From Deltaproteobacteria bacterium (GTDB lineage: Bacteria; Myxococcota_A; UBA9160; UBA4427), in contig JAFDDH010000003.1 in assembly GCA_019310975.1 (NCBI GenBank), positions 1 to 60,803 on the forward strand: 60,803 nucleotides of DNA. The letters are read 5' to 3'. Every line of letters starts with the position of its first letter. The stretch's first letter is position 1. The position numbers and the translations under genes are program-made. The notes beneath the pieces are model-generated. The model worked only from the letters and a program-made list of their open reading frames with translations, was not told the DNA's origin and made no database searches. This document shows positions 44,776-53,987 of this stretch, in pieces.

Positions 44776-46365
44776 ATGAGCCGCGTTGACCCGGTCCAGT
44801 CTGCTCCGATACACTGCCAGCGCAGCGCTGATCGATCACCAGCTCGGCTGCACTTCCTCACGATCCAGCCCTTCGAGATCTACCTTGCGAGGCCCCAATT
44901 GATCGCCGATGCCCAGCGTCTTCGTGAAGAGCGGGAGGCCGATCACTTCCACGACGAGTGCGGCGTATTCGGCATCCACGGGCACGACGAGGCCGCCCAC
45001 ATCACCTACCTGGGTCTGTACGCGCTCCAGCACCGCGGGCAGGAGAGCTGTGGAATCGTGGCCTCGAATGGGCGCGAGCACATCGCACACCGTGCCATGG
45101 GGCTGGTGGCGGATACTTTCGGCGAGAAGACGCTCTCGCGGCTGAAGGGCCGCCACTCAATCGGTCATGTGCGTTACTCGACGGCTGGCGAGAGCCTGCT
45201 TCGCAATGCTCAGCCCATCTGTGCCAATACGGATGGCGGCCCGGTCTCGATCGCGCACAACGGAAACCTGGTCAACGCGGTGGCGATCCGGCGCGAGCTC
45301 GAGGGCCGCGGCGCGATCTTCGGGTCCACCTCGGATAGCGAGGTCATCCTCCATCTGCTGGCACGCTCGCGTGAGCAGCACATGGAGGATCGCTTCATCG
45401 ACTCGATTTCGAGGGTGAAGGGAGCCTTCAGTCTGGTGATGCTCAGCGATGATGCGATGGTTGGCGCCCGCGACCCGAGTGGCTTCCGGCCGCTCATCCT
45501 GGGCCGGCTGGATGGCGCCTGGGTGCTGGCCAGCGAAACCTGCGCACTCGACCTGATCGGTGCCACCTACGAGCGCGACCTCGAGCCCGGCGAGATGGTC
45601 GTCATCCGTCGCGGCCGGCTGCGCAGCCTGCGGCCCTTCGTTCGCCAGGCCCCGATGCACTTCTGCGTCTTCGAGTACATCTACTTCGCGCGGCCCGACT
45701 CGAATCTCATGGGCCACAACGTATACGCCTACCGAAAAGTGCTCGGGCGCGCGCTGGCGCGTGAGCACCCGGTGGCCGCCGACATGGTGGTGCCGGTGCT
45801 CGACTCCGGAACAGCTGCGGCGCTCGGCTACGCCGAGGAGGAGGGCATCCCCTACGAAACCGCCCTCATCCGCAACCACTATGTGCGGCGTACCTTCATC
45901 GAGCCCGCACAGTCGATCCGCAGCTTCGGCGTCAAGGTCAAGCACAACCCGATCCGTAGCTTTCTCGAGGGAAAGCGAGTGGTTCTGGTCGACGACTCGA
46001 TCATCCGTGGCACGACGCTGGTGAAGATCGTCGCCATGCTGCGCACAGCCGGCGCACGCGAAGTGCACGTCCGCATTTCGGCTCCGCCGACCGTCGGGCC
46101 GTGCCATTACGGGATCGACACACCCACCAAGCAGGAGCTGATCGCCCACGAGCACACGGTGGAGGAGATCCGTGAGATCATCGGCGCCGACTCGCTCGGC
46201 TATCTCTCCCTCGAAGGGCTGCGCAAGACGGCCGCAAGCGAGCTGAAGACCGGGATCTGCGACGGATGCTTCTCCGACGAGTATCCGGTCCCGATCGATG
46301 TGGACCAGGATGCGCCGCAGCTCTCGCTCTTCCGCGCCATGGAGGACGAACCCGATCCGGGTTGA
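44776..46365 (+). CDS. purF: Amidophosphoribosyltransferase
   Basis: PurF, the first enzyme of purine synthesis, which makes phosphoribosylamine from PRPP and glutamine. The nucleophile Cys lies in HDECGVFGIHGH, followed by GLYALQHRGQES and SIAHNGNLVNA in the glutaminase half. The PRPP loop VVLVDDSIIRGTT is in the second half. ICDGCFSDEYP suggests an Fe-S type enzyme. The start is uncertain: ATG 44776 (GGGAGG three bases upstream) would give an unusually long 61-residue leader before the catalytic Cys, while a TTG at 44899 (CGAGG six bases upstream) would give about 20. The leader is removed to expose the Cys. Confidence 0.95.
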   Translation: MSRVDPVQSAPIHCQRSADRSPARLHFLTIQPFEIYLARPQLIADAQRLREEREADHFHDECGVFGIHGHDEAAHITYLGLYALQHRGQESCGIVASNGREHIAHRAMGLVADTFGEKTLSRLKGRHSIGHVRYSTAGESLLRNAQPICANTDGGPVSIAHNGNLVNAVAIRRELEGRGAIFGSTSDSEVILHLLARSREQHMEDRFIDSISRVKGAFSLVMLSDDAMVGARDPSGFRPLILGRLDGAWVLASETCALDLIGATYERDLEPGEMVVIRRGRLRSLRPFVRQAPMHFCVFEYIYFARPDSNLMGHNVYAYRKVLGRALAREHPVAADMVVPVLDSGTAAALGYAEEEGIPYETALIRNHYVRRTFIEPAQSIRSFGVKVKHNPIRSFLEGKRVVLVDDSIIRGTTLVKIVAMLRTAGAREVHVRISAPPTVGPCHYGIDTPTKQELIAHEHTVEEIREIIGADSLGYLSLEGLRKTAASELKTGICDGCFSDEYPVPIDVDQDAPQLSLFRAMEDEPDPG

Positions 46366-46389
46366 GACCGTGGCGAGGAGGCAGTCAAG

Positions 46390-47778
46390 GTGAGCGATCC
46401 CGGTCGGCTCGACGTCGACGCGCTGCGCAGCGGCATCCAGAACGGCAGCATCGAGACCGTGCTCACGGTATTTCCCGATCTCTATGGGCGGCTGATGGGA
46501 AAGCGCATCGTCGGGCGCTTCTTCATGGATGAGGTTCTCGAGCACGGTATGCACGCATGCGACTACCTGCTCGCCTGCGATATGGAGATGGACCCAACGC
46601 CCGGCTATGCGATGACGAGCTGGGAAACGGGCTACGGCGATCTGCGCGCCATTCCGGACATCTCGACTCTGCGCCAGGCCGCCTGGCTCGAGAAGACAGT
46701 CATCGTGCTCTGCGACATACTCGAAGAGGACCGCGACGTTCCCATCCAGGTGGCGCCCCGAAACATCCTCAAACGCCAGGTCGAGCGGGCCGCCGAGCAG
46801 GGATTCGTGCCCCATTTCGGCAGCGAGCTCGAGATCTTCCTCTTCAAGGAGACGTATCAGAGCGCGTGCGAAAAAGGCTACCGCGACCTCGACCTGAGCC
46901 AGAAGTACAACGAGGACTACCACGTGCTCTCGGGGGGCTTCGCGGAGCCGGTGATCGGGAACATTCGCCGCCTCGTGGACGCCAGCGGCGTGCCCGTCGA
47001 GTTCAGCAAGGGCGAGGCGAGCCCCGGGCAGCACGAGATCAACCTGCGCTACGCGCCCGCCGTCGAAATGGCGGACCGTCACGTCATCTACAAGCTCGCC
47101 GCCAAGGAGATTGCAGCCGGGCAGGATTGCGCGATCACCTTCATGGCGAAGTGGCACACCGAGCGGGCAGGCAATAGCCTGCACGTGCACATGAGCTTGA
47201 TGGATCCCGAGGGTGGCTCGTGCTTCGCAGGCGACGGCGATCCGATTCCGGGTACGAATGCGCGCATGAGCACCACGTTTCGGCACGCGATTGCTGGACT
47301 GCTCGAGTACGCCGGCGCGCTCTCCATGCTCTTTGCCCCCAACCCCAACTCGTACAAGCGCTACGTCGAGGACACCTTCGCGCCAACGCGCATCGCCTGG
47401 AGCTACGACAACCGAACGGTTGGGTTTCGCGTCGTCGGACATGGGCCGAGCTTGCGCGTCGAGTGTCGCATCCCCGGCGGGGATGCGAATCCCTACCTCG
47501 TCTACGCGGGCATGTTGGCCGCCGCTCTCGACGGCATCGAGCGCCGTGTGGATCCGGTTCCCATGTTCGAGGGCAACGGCTACACGGCCACCGATCTCCC
47601 GCGGGTTCCGTATACGCTCGGCGAGGCCGTCCAGGCCTTCGATGAGAGTCCGCTGCCCAGAAAGGCCTTCGGTGACGAGGTGGTGGAGCACCTCCTGCAC
47701 TTCGCCCGTACCGAGCTGAGGGCCTACGACCGCTTCGTGACGGACTACGAGCGAGCGCGCTTCTTCGAGCGCATCTGA
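46390..47778 (+). CDS. Glutamine synthetase-family ligase
   Basis: A 462-residue member of the glutamine synthetase superfamily. It resembles the GlnA3/PuuA-like branch that adds glutamate to amines or polyamines. Motifs are FGSELEIFLFKE, GEASPGQHEINLRYA for the metal-binding Glu set, MAKWHTERAGNSLHVHMSL for ATP, and RIAWSYDNRTVGFRVV then VECRIPGGDANPYL for glutamate. It is active-site complete. It lacks the adenylylation-site Tyr context of GlnA. The start is GTG with GAGGAG upstream. It follows purF by 24 bases, so they may be co-transcribed. The amine substrate is not known. Confidence 0.88.
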   Translation: MSDPGRLDVDALRSGIQNGSIETVLTVFPDLYGRLMGKRIVGRFFMDEVLEHGMHACDYLLACDMEMDPTPGYAMTSWETGYGDLRAIPDISTLRQAAWLEKTVIVLCDILEEDRDVPIQVAPRNILKRQVERAAEQGFVPHFGSELEIFLFKETYQSACEKGYRDLDLSQKYNEDYHVLSGGFAEPVIGNIRRLVDASGVPVEFSKGEASPGQHEINLRYAPAVEMADRHVIYKLAAKEIAAGQDCAITFMAKWHTERAGNSLHVHMSLMDPEGGSCFAGDGDPIPGTNARMSTTFRHAIAGLLEYAGALSMLFAPNPNSYKRYVEDTFAPTRIAWSYDNRTVGFRVVGHGPSLRVECRIPGGDANPYLVYAGMLAAALDGIERRVDPVPMFEGNGYTATDLPRVPYTLGEAVQAFDESPLPRKAFGDEVVEHLLHFARTELRAYDRFVTDYERARFFERI

Positions 47779-47895
47779 TCTGCGGTACGCGTCCGGGCCA
47801 CGTATGTCCGCGACCTTGCGACGAGGATCAGGTTTCCAAGACGGGCTCCGATAAGTCCTATTGCACCCACTAGCACCCGCCTTGGAGGGGGCTGA

Positions 47896-49377
47896 GTGTC
47901 GATTGATCCTTCCAGACTCGAGGTCGAATTCTCGACCGAAGCCGCGCTGCGCAGCGAGTACGTGAGCAACATCGCCAATGGCGGTGTGTTCATCGCGACG
48001 TCGGATACGATGGAGCCGCGTACGCCTGTGGTGGTCGTGCTCGAGCTCTCCTTCTGCAACCAATACCTCGAGCTCGAAGGCGAAGTGGTGCACTGCATTC
48101 CGCCCGAGATGGCCGAGGCCGGTGCGTCACCTGGCGTGGCGATCCAATTCGGCCTGCCGGCGCGCGAGCTCCGCAAGCAATTCGAACCCTTCGTCGGGGT
48201 AATCGAGGGCAACGAGCGGCTGTCGCGCAGCGGGCGCCGCGCCGCCCCGCGTTCGTCGGCCCGCCTGCACGTGCACGTGCGCTCCGAAAGCATCGGTGCC
48301 TTCGACTGTCGTACGCGCGATATCAGCAGCTCCGGCATGCTGCTCTCGATCAGCGGCCACGAGGTGCCCGTGGGCGAGCGCGTGAAGCTCACGATCCACC
48401 ATCCGCAGACGGCGGAAGCAATGGATGTGGATGGCACCGTGGTGCGCCACCTCACCAACGACGAGGAAGACGTGACGGCGTTGGGCGTCGAATTCCACAT
48501 CACCGAGGCGCGCCAGACCGAGGTGACGGCCTTCATCAGCGACGTGCAGTCGGCCGAGCACAGCCGTCGGCTCGGTGGCATAAGCGGTCCGATCGCAGAG
48601 CTCGGGATCGAGAATCTGCTACAGATGTTCGGCACGTCATCGCCCCAGGGCACGCTCAACGTGACTCGTGGCGCCGAGGAGGGCACGATCGTCTTCGCGG
48701 ACGGCTGCCTGCGTGCGGCGCGCCAGGGCGAGAAGCGCTCGATCGACGCGCTCAAGCAGATGCTCTCCTGGCGCGAGGGGGTCTTCGACTTCCAGTCGCG
48801 CCTCGACGAGGCCGACTTCGACGGCGAGCCGATCCCGCTCGGCGAGGCCATCCAGGACGCGCTCGGCGGGGTCGACCAGCCGGTCCGGGATCACGCCGAG
48901 CCAGCGCTGGAAGAGCTCTCCATCAATCTCGACGATCTCGACGAAGATCTGGGTCTCGATTTCGACGACGACGAGATCGTCATCGAGGACGTAGTCCCGG
49001 ACGCAGACGCCGGCGCCGGGGTCGAGGAAGAGGGCGACCTCGACCGCCAGATGCGTACCCCCGCCGCGGCCAAGAAGAAGACTCGTGAATCTGCGGCGCA
49101 GACGAAGAAGGCCAGTATTCGCGAGAAGGCACAAGAGTCCAGTCGCTCCGAGCCCGACGCAGAGGTGGTGATCGGACCCACGACGACCTTCGCAGTCGAC
49201 GCGTCCGCCGGTGATGCCGCGCGCGCCGAACTTGGCAAGACCGAGGAGGCGGTGCTCGATCTCGCCCTCGTCGGGATGTCGGTGGACCGCATGCTCGGCG
49301 TCATCCCCGAGCCCGAGTCCGAGATCCATGCCGCCTTCGATACGCTGGTCGAGCGCGGTCTCATCACGATCAAGTAG
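47896..49377 (+). CDS. Tandem PilZ and DUF4388 protein
   Basis: A 493-residue protein without membrane segments. A first PilZ-like domain (1-105) contains YVSNIANGGVFIAT. A second (112-215) has RRAAPRSSARLHV and TRDISSSGMLLSISG, matching the cyclic-di-GMP box. A DUF4388 domain (about 225-310, GISGPIAELGIENLLQMF then FADGCLRAARQGEKRS) follows. A long acidic linker (DDLDEDLGLDFDDDEIVIED) leads to a C-terminal winged-helix-like segment (VLDLALVGMSVDRMLGVIPE). DUF4388 is common in Myxococcota signalling proteins. It probably turns a cyclic-di-GMP signal into a protein interaction. The start is GTG at 47896. Confidence 0.85.
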   Translation: MSIDPSRLEVEFSTEAALRSEYVSNIANGGVFIATSDTMEPRTPVVVVLELSFCNQYLELEGEVVHCIPPEMAEAGASPGVAIQFGLPARELRKQFEPFVGVIEGNERLSRSGRRAAPRSSARLHVHVRSESIGAFDCRTRDISSSGMLLSISGHEVPVGERVKLTIHHPQTAEAMDVDGTVVRHLTNDEEDVTALGVEFHITEARQTEVTAFISDVQSAEHSRRLGGISGPIAELGIENLLQMFGTSSPQGTLNVTRGAEEGTIVFADGCLRAARQGEKRSIDALKQMLSWREGVFDFQSRLDEADFDGEPIPLGEAIQDALGGVDQPVRDHAEPALEELSINLDDLDEDLGLDFDDDEIVIEDVVPDADAGAGVEEEGDLDRQMRTPAAAKKKTRESAAQTKKASIREKAQESSRSEPDAEVVIGPTTTFAVDASAGDAARAELGKTEEAVLDLALVGMSVDRMLGVIPEPESEIHAAFDTLVERGLITIK

Positions 49378-49509
49378 TCGAGGCCTCCCCAATCGCCCCC
49401 ACGCTCGATCGAATCGGCGCCGAGCGGATTCATCGCATCCGCCGGTAGACTGGGGCGCCGCTCTGGGCTACCGACCTCCCTCGAAGGGAATCGTCGCGGG
49501 GAGGGGCGT

Positions 49510-50301
49510 GTGGTCGATGCAAGCAGTGGGGCACTTTCGGGCCGCAGCGCGCTGATCACCGGTGCGGGCAGCGGAATCGGGCGCGAGACTGCGCTGCGGA
49601 TGGCCGAGGCGGGCGCACACGTGGTGGTATGCGAGCGCGACGAGGCCGCGGGCAATGCAACGGTCGAGCAGATCGCGGCGTCGGGAGGCCGCGGGCTCCT
49701 GGTGGTGGCCGACGTATCCGACGATGTGGCGATGCAGTCCGCCGTCGACAAGACACTCCGCGACACGGGCGGGCTGCACATTCTCTTCAACAATGCCGGG
49801 ATTTTTCCAGACGCCGACGGCTCCCCCGTGGACACACCGATGGACGTCTGGCACCAGGTGATCGACGTCAATCTGAAGGGCGTCTTCCTGGGCTGCAAGT
49901 ACGGAATTCCCGCGATGCTCGCAAGCGGTGGCGGCTCGATCATCAATACCGCCTCCTTCGTCGCACTGATCGGCGCGGCCACATCGCAGATCGCCTATAC
50001 GGCCAGCAAGGGTGGCGTGCTCGCGATGACACGCGAGATTGCAGTCGAGTACGCGCGCCAGGGCATTCGCGCCAACGCGCTCTGTCCGGGACCGGTGCGC
50101 ACGCCGCTGCTCGAGGATCTGCTCTCGGATCCGGCGGCGCGCGAGCGCCGCCTCGTCCACATCCCGATGGGCCGACTCGCCGAGGCGAGCGAGATCGCCC
50201 GTGCGGTGCTCTTTCTGGCCTCGCCCGAGTCCTCGTACGTGACGGGCACCACCTTCGTAGTCGACGGTGGAATCACCGCCGCGTACGTCACGCCCGAGTA
50301 G
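49510..50301 (+). CDS. Short-chain dehydrogenase/reductase
   Basis: A 263-residue NAD(P)-dependent oxidoreductase of the classical SDR family. The cofactor loop TGAGSGIG is at 17-24, followed by NNAG (94-97), an INTAS segment with the active Ser and the Tyr163/Lys167 pair (YTASK). The closing region (ASPESSYVTGTTFVVDGG) is typical of FabG-like enzymes. The acidic residue after beta-2 (ERD) suggests NAD preference. The substrate is unknown. The start is GTG with GGGGAGGGG upstream. Confidence 0.9.
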   Translation: MVDASSGALSGRSALITGAGSGIGRETALRMAEAGAHVVVCERDEAAGNATVEQIAASGGRGLLVVADVSDDVAMQSAVDKTLRDTGGLHILFNNAGIFPDADGSPVDTPMDVWHQVIDVNLKGVFLGCKYGIPAMLASGGGSIINTASFVALIGAATSQIAYTASKGGVLAMTREIAVEYARQGIRANALCPGPVRTPLLEDLLSDPAARERRLVHIPMGRLAEASEIARAVLFLASPESSYVTGTTFVVDGGITAAYVTPE

Positions 50302-50323
50302 TGGTCGGAAGATCGCGGCGACC

Positions 50324-51046
50324 ATGTCCGCCATGGATCTCTTCATCGCCAGTGTGCTCGTCGCCGTGGGCGCGATCGTGCAGGGCAGCATTGGGTTCGG
50401 GATGGCGCTGGTGGCGGCGCCACTACTGGCTCTGCTCGATCCGCGCCTGGTTCCCGGACCGCTGATCCTGGCCGGCGTGCCGCTGGTGGTCCTGATCGGC
50501 TGGCGCGAGCGCGGTGCGTTGGTGCTTCGCGGTCTGGGCTGGCCGATCGTGGGTCAGCTCGCCGGGACCGTGGTGGCGCTCGGCGTTCTGCAGTGGGCGG
50601 ATCGAGCGACGCTCTCCGCGGTGATCGGCGGCGTCATCCTGCTGGCGGTGGTGTTCTCACTGGTCGGGACGCCCCCGCGGCCGACCGGCCGCAATCTCGC
50701 CGCAGCGGGGACCCTGGCGGGATTCATGGGCACCACCTCCTCGATTCCCGGGCCGCCGCTGGCGCTCGTCCACCAGCATGTCGGGGCCGCGCGGCTGCGC
50801 GCCACCCTGGTGCCCTTCTTCCTGGTGGGCAGCTTCTTCTCGCTCTCGGCCCTCGCGTTGGCGGGCCGACTCGGTCGCGCAGAATTCGAGGCGAGCGCGG
50901 CGCTTCTGCCCGGCATCGTGCTCGGGTTCGCGCTCTCGAGCTGCGTCGCGGAGCGGATCGACGCCCGGCGCCTGCGTGGGGGCGTGCTGCTGCTCTCTGC
51001 GCTGGGCGCCTGTGTACTGATCTTCCGTTCTCTCCAGGCGATGTAG
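50324..51046 (+). CDS. TauE/SafE family membrane permease
   Basis: A 240-residue membrane protein with about seven hydrophobic segments. It opens FIASVLVAVGAIVQGSIGFG and has a mid-protein repeat of the same kind (AGFMGTTSSIPGPPLALVHQ), the duplicated motif of the TauE/SafE family (DUF81). Family members export sulfite or sulfoacetate or move other organic acids. The cargo here is unknown. ATG 50324 is chosen, and an ATG at 50333 is equally possible. It ends six bases from the stop of the convergent protease gene. Confidence 0.85.
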   Translation: MSAMDLFIASVLVAVGAIVQGSIGFGMALVAAPLLALLDPRLVPGPLILAGVPLVVLIGWRERGALVLRGLGWPIVGQLAGTVVALGVLQWADRATLSAVIGGVILLAVVFSLVGTPPRPTGRNLAAAGTLAGFMGTTSSIPGPPLALVHQHVGAARLRATLVPFFLVGSFFSLSALALAGRLGRAEFEASAALLPGIVLGFALSSCVAERIDARRLRGGVLLLSALGACVLIFRSLQAM

Positions 51047-51051
51047 GCCGC

Positions 51052-52068
51052 TCAACTGCCGCGTCGCCGGATTCCAATCAGCGCGAGCGCGAGCATCAGA
51101 CTCAGTGCCGCTGCCGGCCAGACGAAGCGCGTGGCGTTGTCGGGCGAGGGCCCCCCGACCCGACTGGTTCCGCAGGCCCACTCCGGCTCGCTCGCCAGCC
51201 TCGAGCCACTGAGGCAGATCGGCCGTGCGACTCGAAGGATCTGCTCTCGGTAGTGGGCCAGGTCCACTGAGAAGGTGGCGGAGCCGTAGAAGCTGGTTCG
51301 TGGAGGCTGATCGTTCATGTTGCTCACCGTGAACATCAACCCGGCGAGCACCCAGCCACTCTCCGAATCCAAGCGGTCCGCGCGTGCAAAGAGCGCACCG
51401 CCGGAATCGCCGATCGCAGCTTGTGCCTCCTGTGGCGTCCCGAGTGGCTCGTCGATGCGATCGAAGTGCGTGGCGATGGCGAGTGTTCGCGTGCGGCCCG
51501 ATGTCACATAGTTCGGTCTATCACTGATGACGTTGGTGCCCCAGCGTCTGGTGGCGTCGTCGATCCAGTGGAAGCCGTCGCGCAACGGCTCGGGGGGCGA
51601 GCCGAGACTGATCGGCTGGCCGCGCGAGGCGCCGTGGCCCACCAGGATGACATCCTCGGCGATGAGCGGTGTCGACTCGCTCAGTACCAGCCGTGGCAGG
51701 CCCGGATCGTCATCGATGCGGAAGAGCATCAGGTCGGTGTGTGTACCGTCGTCGTTCGTGATGAAGTGGATGTCGGTCGCGATCGGGTCGAAGCGTTTAC
51801 CGTCGATCTCCACGACACCGGCTCCGACGTGTCTGGCGGTGAGCACCCAGCGATCGCCCAGATAGACGATCGACGGCCCGCCGAGTCGCCGGGCCACGTT
51901 CTGCCAGCCCGGATCGTCGGGCGGCGCCGTGGTGTTTCCCCGGCCGTCGCCGGCGTCGAGAATCAGCGCCGAGGCGGGCGCCGCGAAGAGCGCAAACGCG
52001 GCGAAGAAGAGGCTGAGCCCGGAGCGCATGCTGGTGCGGCCGATTCGATTTACGATCGATCTCTTCAC
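51052..52068 (-). CDS. Exported trypsin-like serine protease with sorting-like C-terminus
   Basis: A 338-residue exported protein. A signal peptide (LSLFFAAFALFAAPASA) ends near residue 34. The trypsin-fold triad is His80 (VLTARHVG), Asp112 (TDLMLFRI) and Ser222 (GDSGGALF). The last 26 residues are a hydrophobic helix ending in RRRGS, preceded by a Ser/Pro/Asn-rich segment. This looks like a membrane-sorting tail of the exosortase/rhombosortase type or a plain C-terminal anchor. The GTG at 52068 overlaps the stop of the upstream gene (GTGA), so the two are coupled. An in-frame ATG at 52029 would also give a good signal peptide. Confidence 0.8.
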   Translation of the reverse strand: MKRSIVNRIGRTSMRSGLSLFFAAFALFAAPASALILDAGDGRGNTTAPPDDPGWQNVARRLGGPSIVYLGDRWVLTARHVGAGVVEIDGKRFDPIATDIHFITNDDGTHTDLMLFRIDDDPGLPRLVLSESTPLIAEDVILVGHGASRGQPISLGSPPEPLRDGFHWIDDATRRWGTNVISDRPNYVTSGRTRTLAIATHFDRIDEPLGTPQEAQAAIGDSGGALFARADRLDSESGWVLAGLMFTVSNMNDQPPRTSFYGSATFSVDLAHYREQILRVARPICLSGSRLASEPEWACGTSRVGGPSPDNATRFVWPAAALSLMLALALIGIRRRGS

Positions 52069-53987
52069 TGGAATTCGGCCACCACCTCGGGGTTCATGAT
52101 CTCGCGGCGTACCATGCGGCCGGAACGATAGGTGGTGCGAACGTCGATGCGCCCGTCGTGGTCGAGATCGCGCTCGCGCAGCGCGAGCGACCCATCGTCG
52201 CCGAAGTGCAGAATCTCGTCGAAGAGGCCGTCGCCCGTGGTGTCCTGGAAATCGCTTCGCAGCAGGCCCTCGCGGTAGACGAAGACGCGCTCGGGCCGCT
52301 GTCCATCGCCTCCGCCGAGCTCGACGCGCACGAGCGTGCGCCCGTCGGGTGCGTAGACGAGGTGCACGTCAGGCAATCCCTGCCCGCGATCCTCCTCCCA
52401 GATCTCGCGCCGTGTGCCGCCCACCCACGCCACCCAGCGGTCGAGATGTCCATTGCCGCTGGTGTCCTCCTCCATCAGCAGGGGATGCTCACTCCGGCCG
52501 GCGAAGTAGTAGCGGGCCAGGAGCTCGCCCGAAGGGGTGTGGACGACGCGCGTGCTCAGCACGAGCTCGGGGGCGGGCGAGGCGGCCTTTGGATCACCCG
52601 CTCGGCGCATCTGCTCGCGGGCGCGTCGGAATCCCTTTCCGCCCGCCTCGGGCAGCGTGCCCCTGCGCAGGCCTGCGAGTGCAGCGGTGTCGGGAGTCTG
52701 CAGCTGGCTGCCGAGCAACGCGAGCGTAGCGAGGAGATCTTCGCGCAGTCGCTGCTCCGCCTCGAGCTGGTCTTCGAGTGAGCGGTGTTCGGCGCTGCTC
52801 AGATGTGGCTCGAGCACGCGCCAGCCGGCACTCTCGTCGCGCTGCGCGTCGCGGGCGGCGGTGGGATCGCCGCCCGCGTTCGCGAGCTGGCGGGAGATCT
52901 CGAGGCTGCGGTCGACCTCGACGAGGAAGGAGTGTGCGTCGATGTGACCGGGGTCGATGTGGTGGGCCCGGAAAAAGGCTGCGCGGGCGGCGTCGAGCTG
53001 CCCGGCAGCGAGCCACTTGCGGCCCTCGCGGAGCGCGTCATGGATGCGTGCGTCGAGATCCGGGAAGAGCGCGTGCACGCTGGTGGAGCTGAAGGATGGC
53101 GCGGCGTCGCGCGAGCCGGACGCCCTGCGGGCCGCATCGACCTCTGGCAGGGCCAACGCTTGCTCGAGCGCGTGCATCACGCTGCGGGCTCGGCAGCCGT
53201 CGCCGACGTCGGGATCGTCGCGCAGGTAGCGGACGTGTCGCACGCCCTCCGGGAGCCCGATTCGGAGCACCGCGAGCCCGAATCGGCCGTCCTTGATGCT
53301 CTCCCCACACCAGGCGCGGTCCACACGTAGGCTGATTGGTGCGGGCCGCCGCTGCGCCTCCAGCCAGGTGCGACGGCTCTCGACCGTCGGCTCCGGTTCA
53401 GCCGGCGGCGCCGCGACGCGAGCGCTGGGGAGTCTCTGTGCGAGTCGCGCCTCGATGGCGGCGTGGACCTCGCCATCCGGCCACTCGGCCGGTGCACGGC
53501 CGCGGCGGCTCGGCTCGGCGGGGGGCTCGAGCAGTACGATGAGTAGGCTCGCGCCGGAGGGCGAGAGTGCCCGATCGGGCAATGCAGGTGTCGGATCGAG
53601 CCCTTCGGCGGCCGCGCGGTGGATCGCCGCCTCTTCGCGGCGCCCCAGGCTGTCGAGGACGCGCGCACGCAGCCGGTGCAGCTGCGGATCGTCCGGCGTG
53701 AGGGCGAGCGCGCGCTGGGTGGTTCGCTCGGCGGCCTCGAAGCGACCTTCGCGCTCGAGTATGCGTGCATCCCGAAGCAGTCTTCGCCCGCTTCGTGCAT
53801 GCTGCGAAGCGTCGGCCGGCGTGGCGTCTGTGCTCGGGGTCGCTCGGCTGGCGCTGGCGACGGGCAGGCCCACTGCGCCGATTCCGCCCGCGATCAGACA
53901 GAGGAACGCCCAGGCGAGGATCCTCGCCGAGCGCGTGCGCCGCCGCATCCGGGAAAGTCCGGAAGGGCCCGAACCCAAAGACTTCAT
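52065..53987 (-). CDS. Exported TPR protein with calcium-loop-like C-terminal repeats
   Basis: A 640-residue protein with an N-terminal hydrophobic segment (about 23-44). A TPR pair follows (residues 65-125, [19 protein letters not shown]), then a middle region of unknown fold and another TPR-like stretch ([20 protein letters not shown]). The C-terminal third has repeats of the type [19 protein letters not shown] and [10 protein letters not shown], which resemble EF-hand/dockerin calcium loops within beta hairpins. The function is unknown. The ATG at 53987 overlaps the nadB stop (ATGA), and the stop overlaps the protease start. It may help secretion or folding of the protease. Confidence 0.75.
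   Translation of the reverse strand: MKSLGSGPSGLSRMRRRTRSARILAWAFLCLIAGGIGAVGLPVASASRATPSTDATPADASQHARSGRRLLRDARILEREGRFEAAERTTQRALALTPDDPQLHRLRARVLDSLGRREEAAIHRAAAEGLDPTPALPDRALSPSGASLLIVLLEPPAEPSRRGRAPAEWPDGEVHAAIEARLAQRLPSARVAAPPAEPEPTVESRRTWLEAQRRPAPISLRVDRAWCGESIKDGRFGLAVLRIGLPEGVRHVRYLRDDPDVGDGCRARSVMHALEQALALPEVDAARRASGSRDAAPSFSSTSVHALFPDLDARIHDALREGRKWLAAGQLDAARAAFFRAHHIDPGHIDAHSFLVEVDRSLEISRQLANAGGDPTAARDAQRDESAGWRVLEPHLSSAEHRSLEDQLEAEQRLREDLLATLALLGSQLQTPDTAALAGLRRGTLPEAGGKGFRRAREQMRRAGDPKAASPAPELVLSTRVVHTPSGELLARYYFAGRSEHPLLMEEDTSGNGHLDRWVAWVGGTRREIWEEDRGQGLPDVHLVYAPDGRTLVRVELGGGDGQRPERVFVYREGLLRSDFQDTTGDGLFDEILHFGDDGSLALRERDLDHDGRIDVRTTYRSGRMVRREIMNPEVVAEFQ

Noticed and set aside
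45157-48093. A 978-codon open frame on the minus strand opposite purF and the glutamine synthetase-like gene
   Set aside because: It lies antisense to two clear genes. In GC-rich DNA such long antisense frames arise from codon bias, and the protein shows no family.
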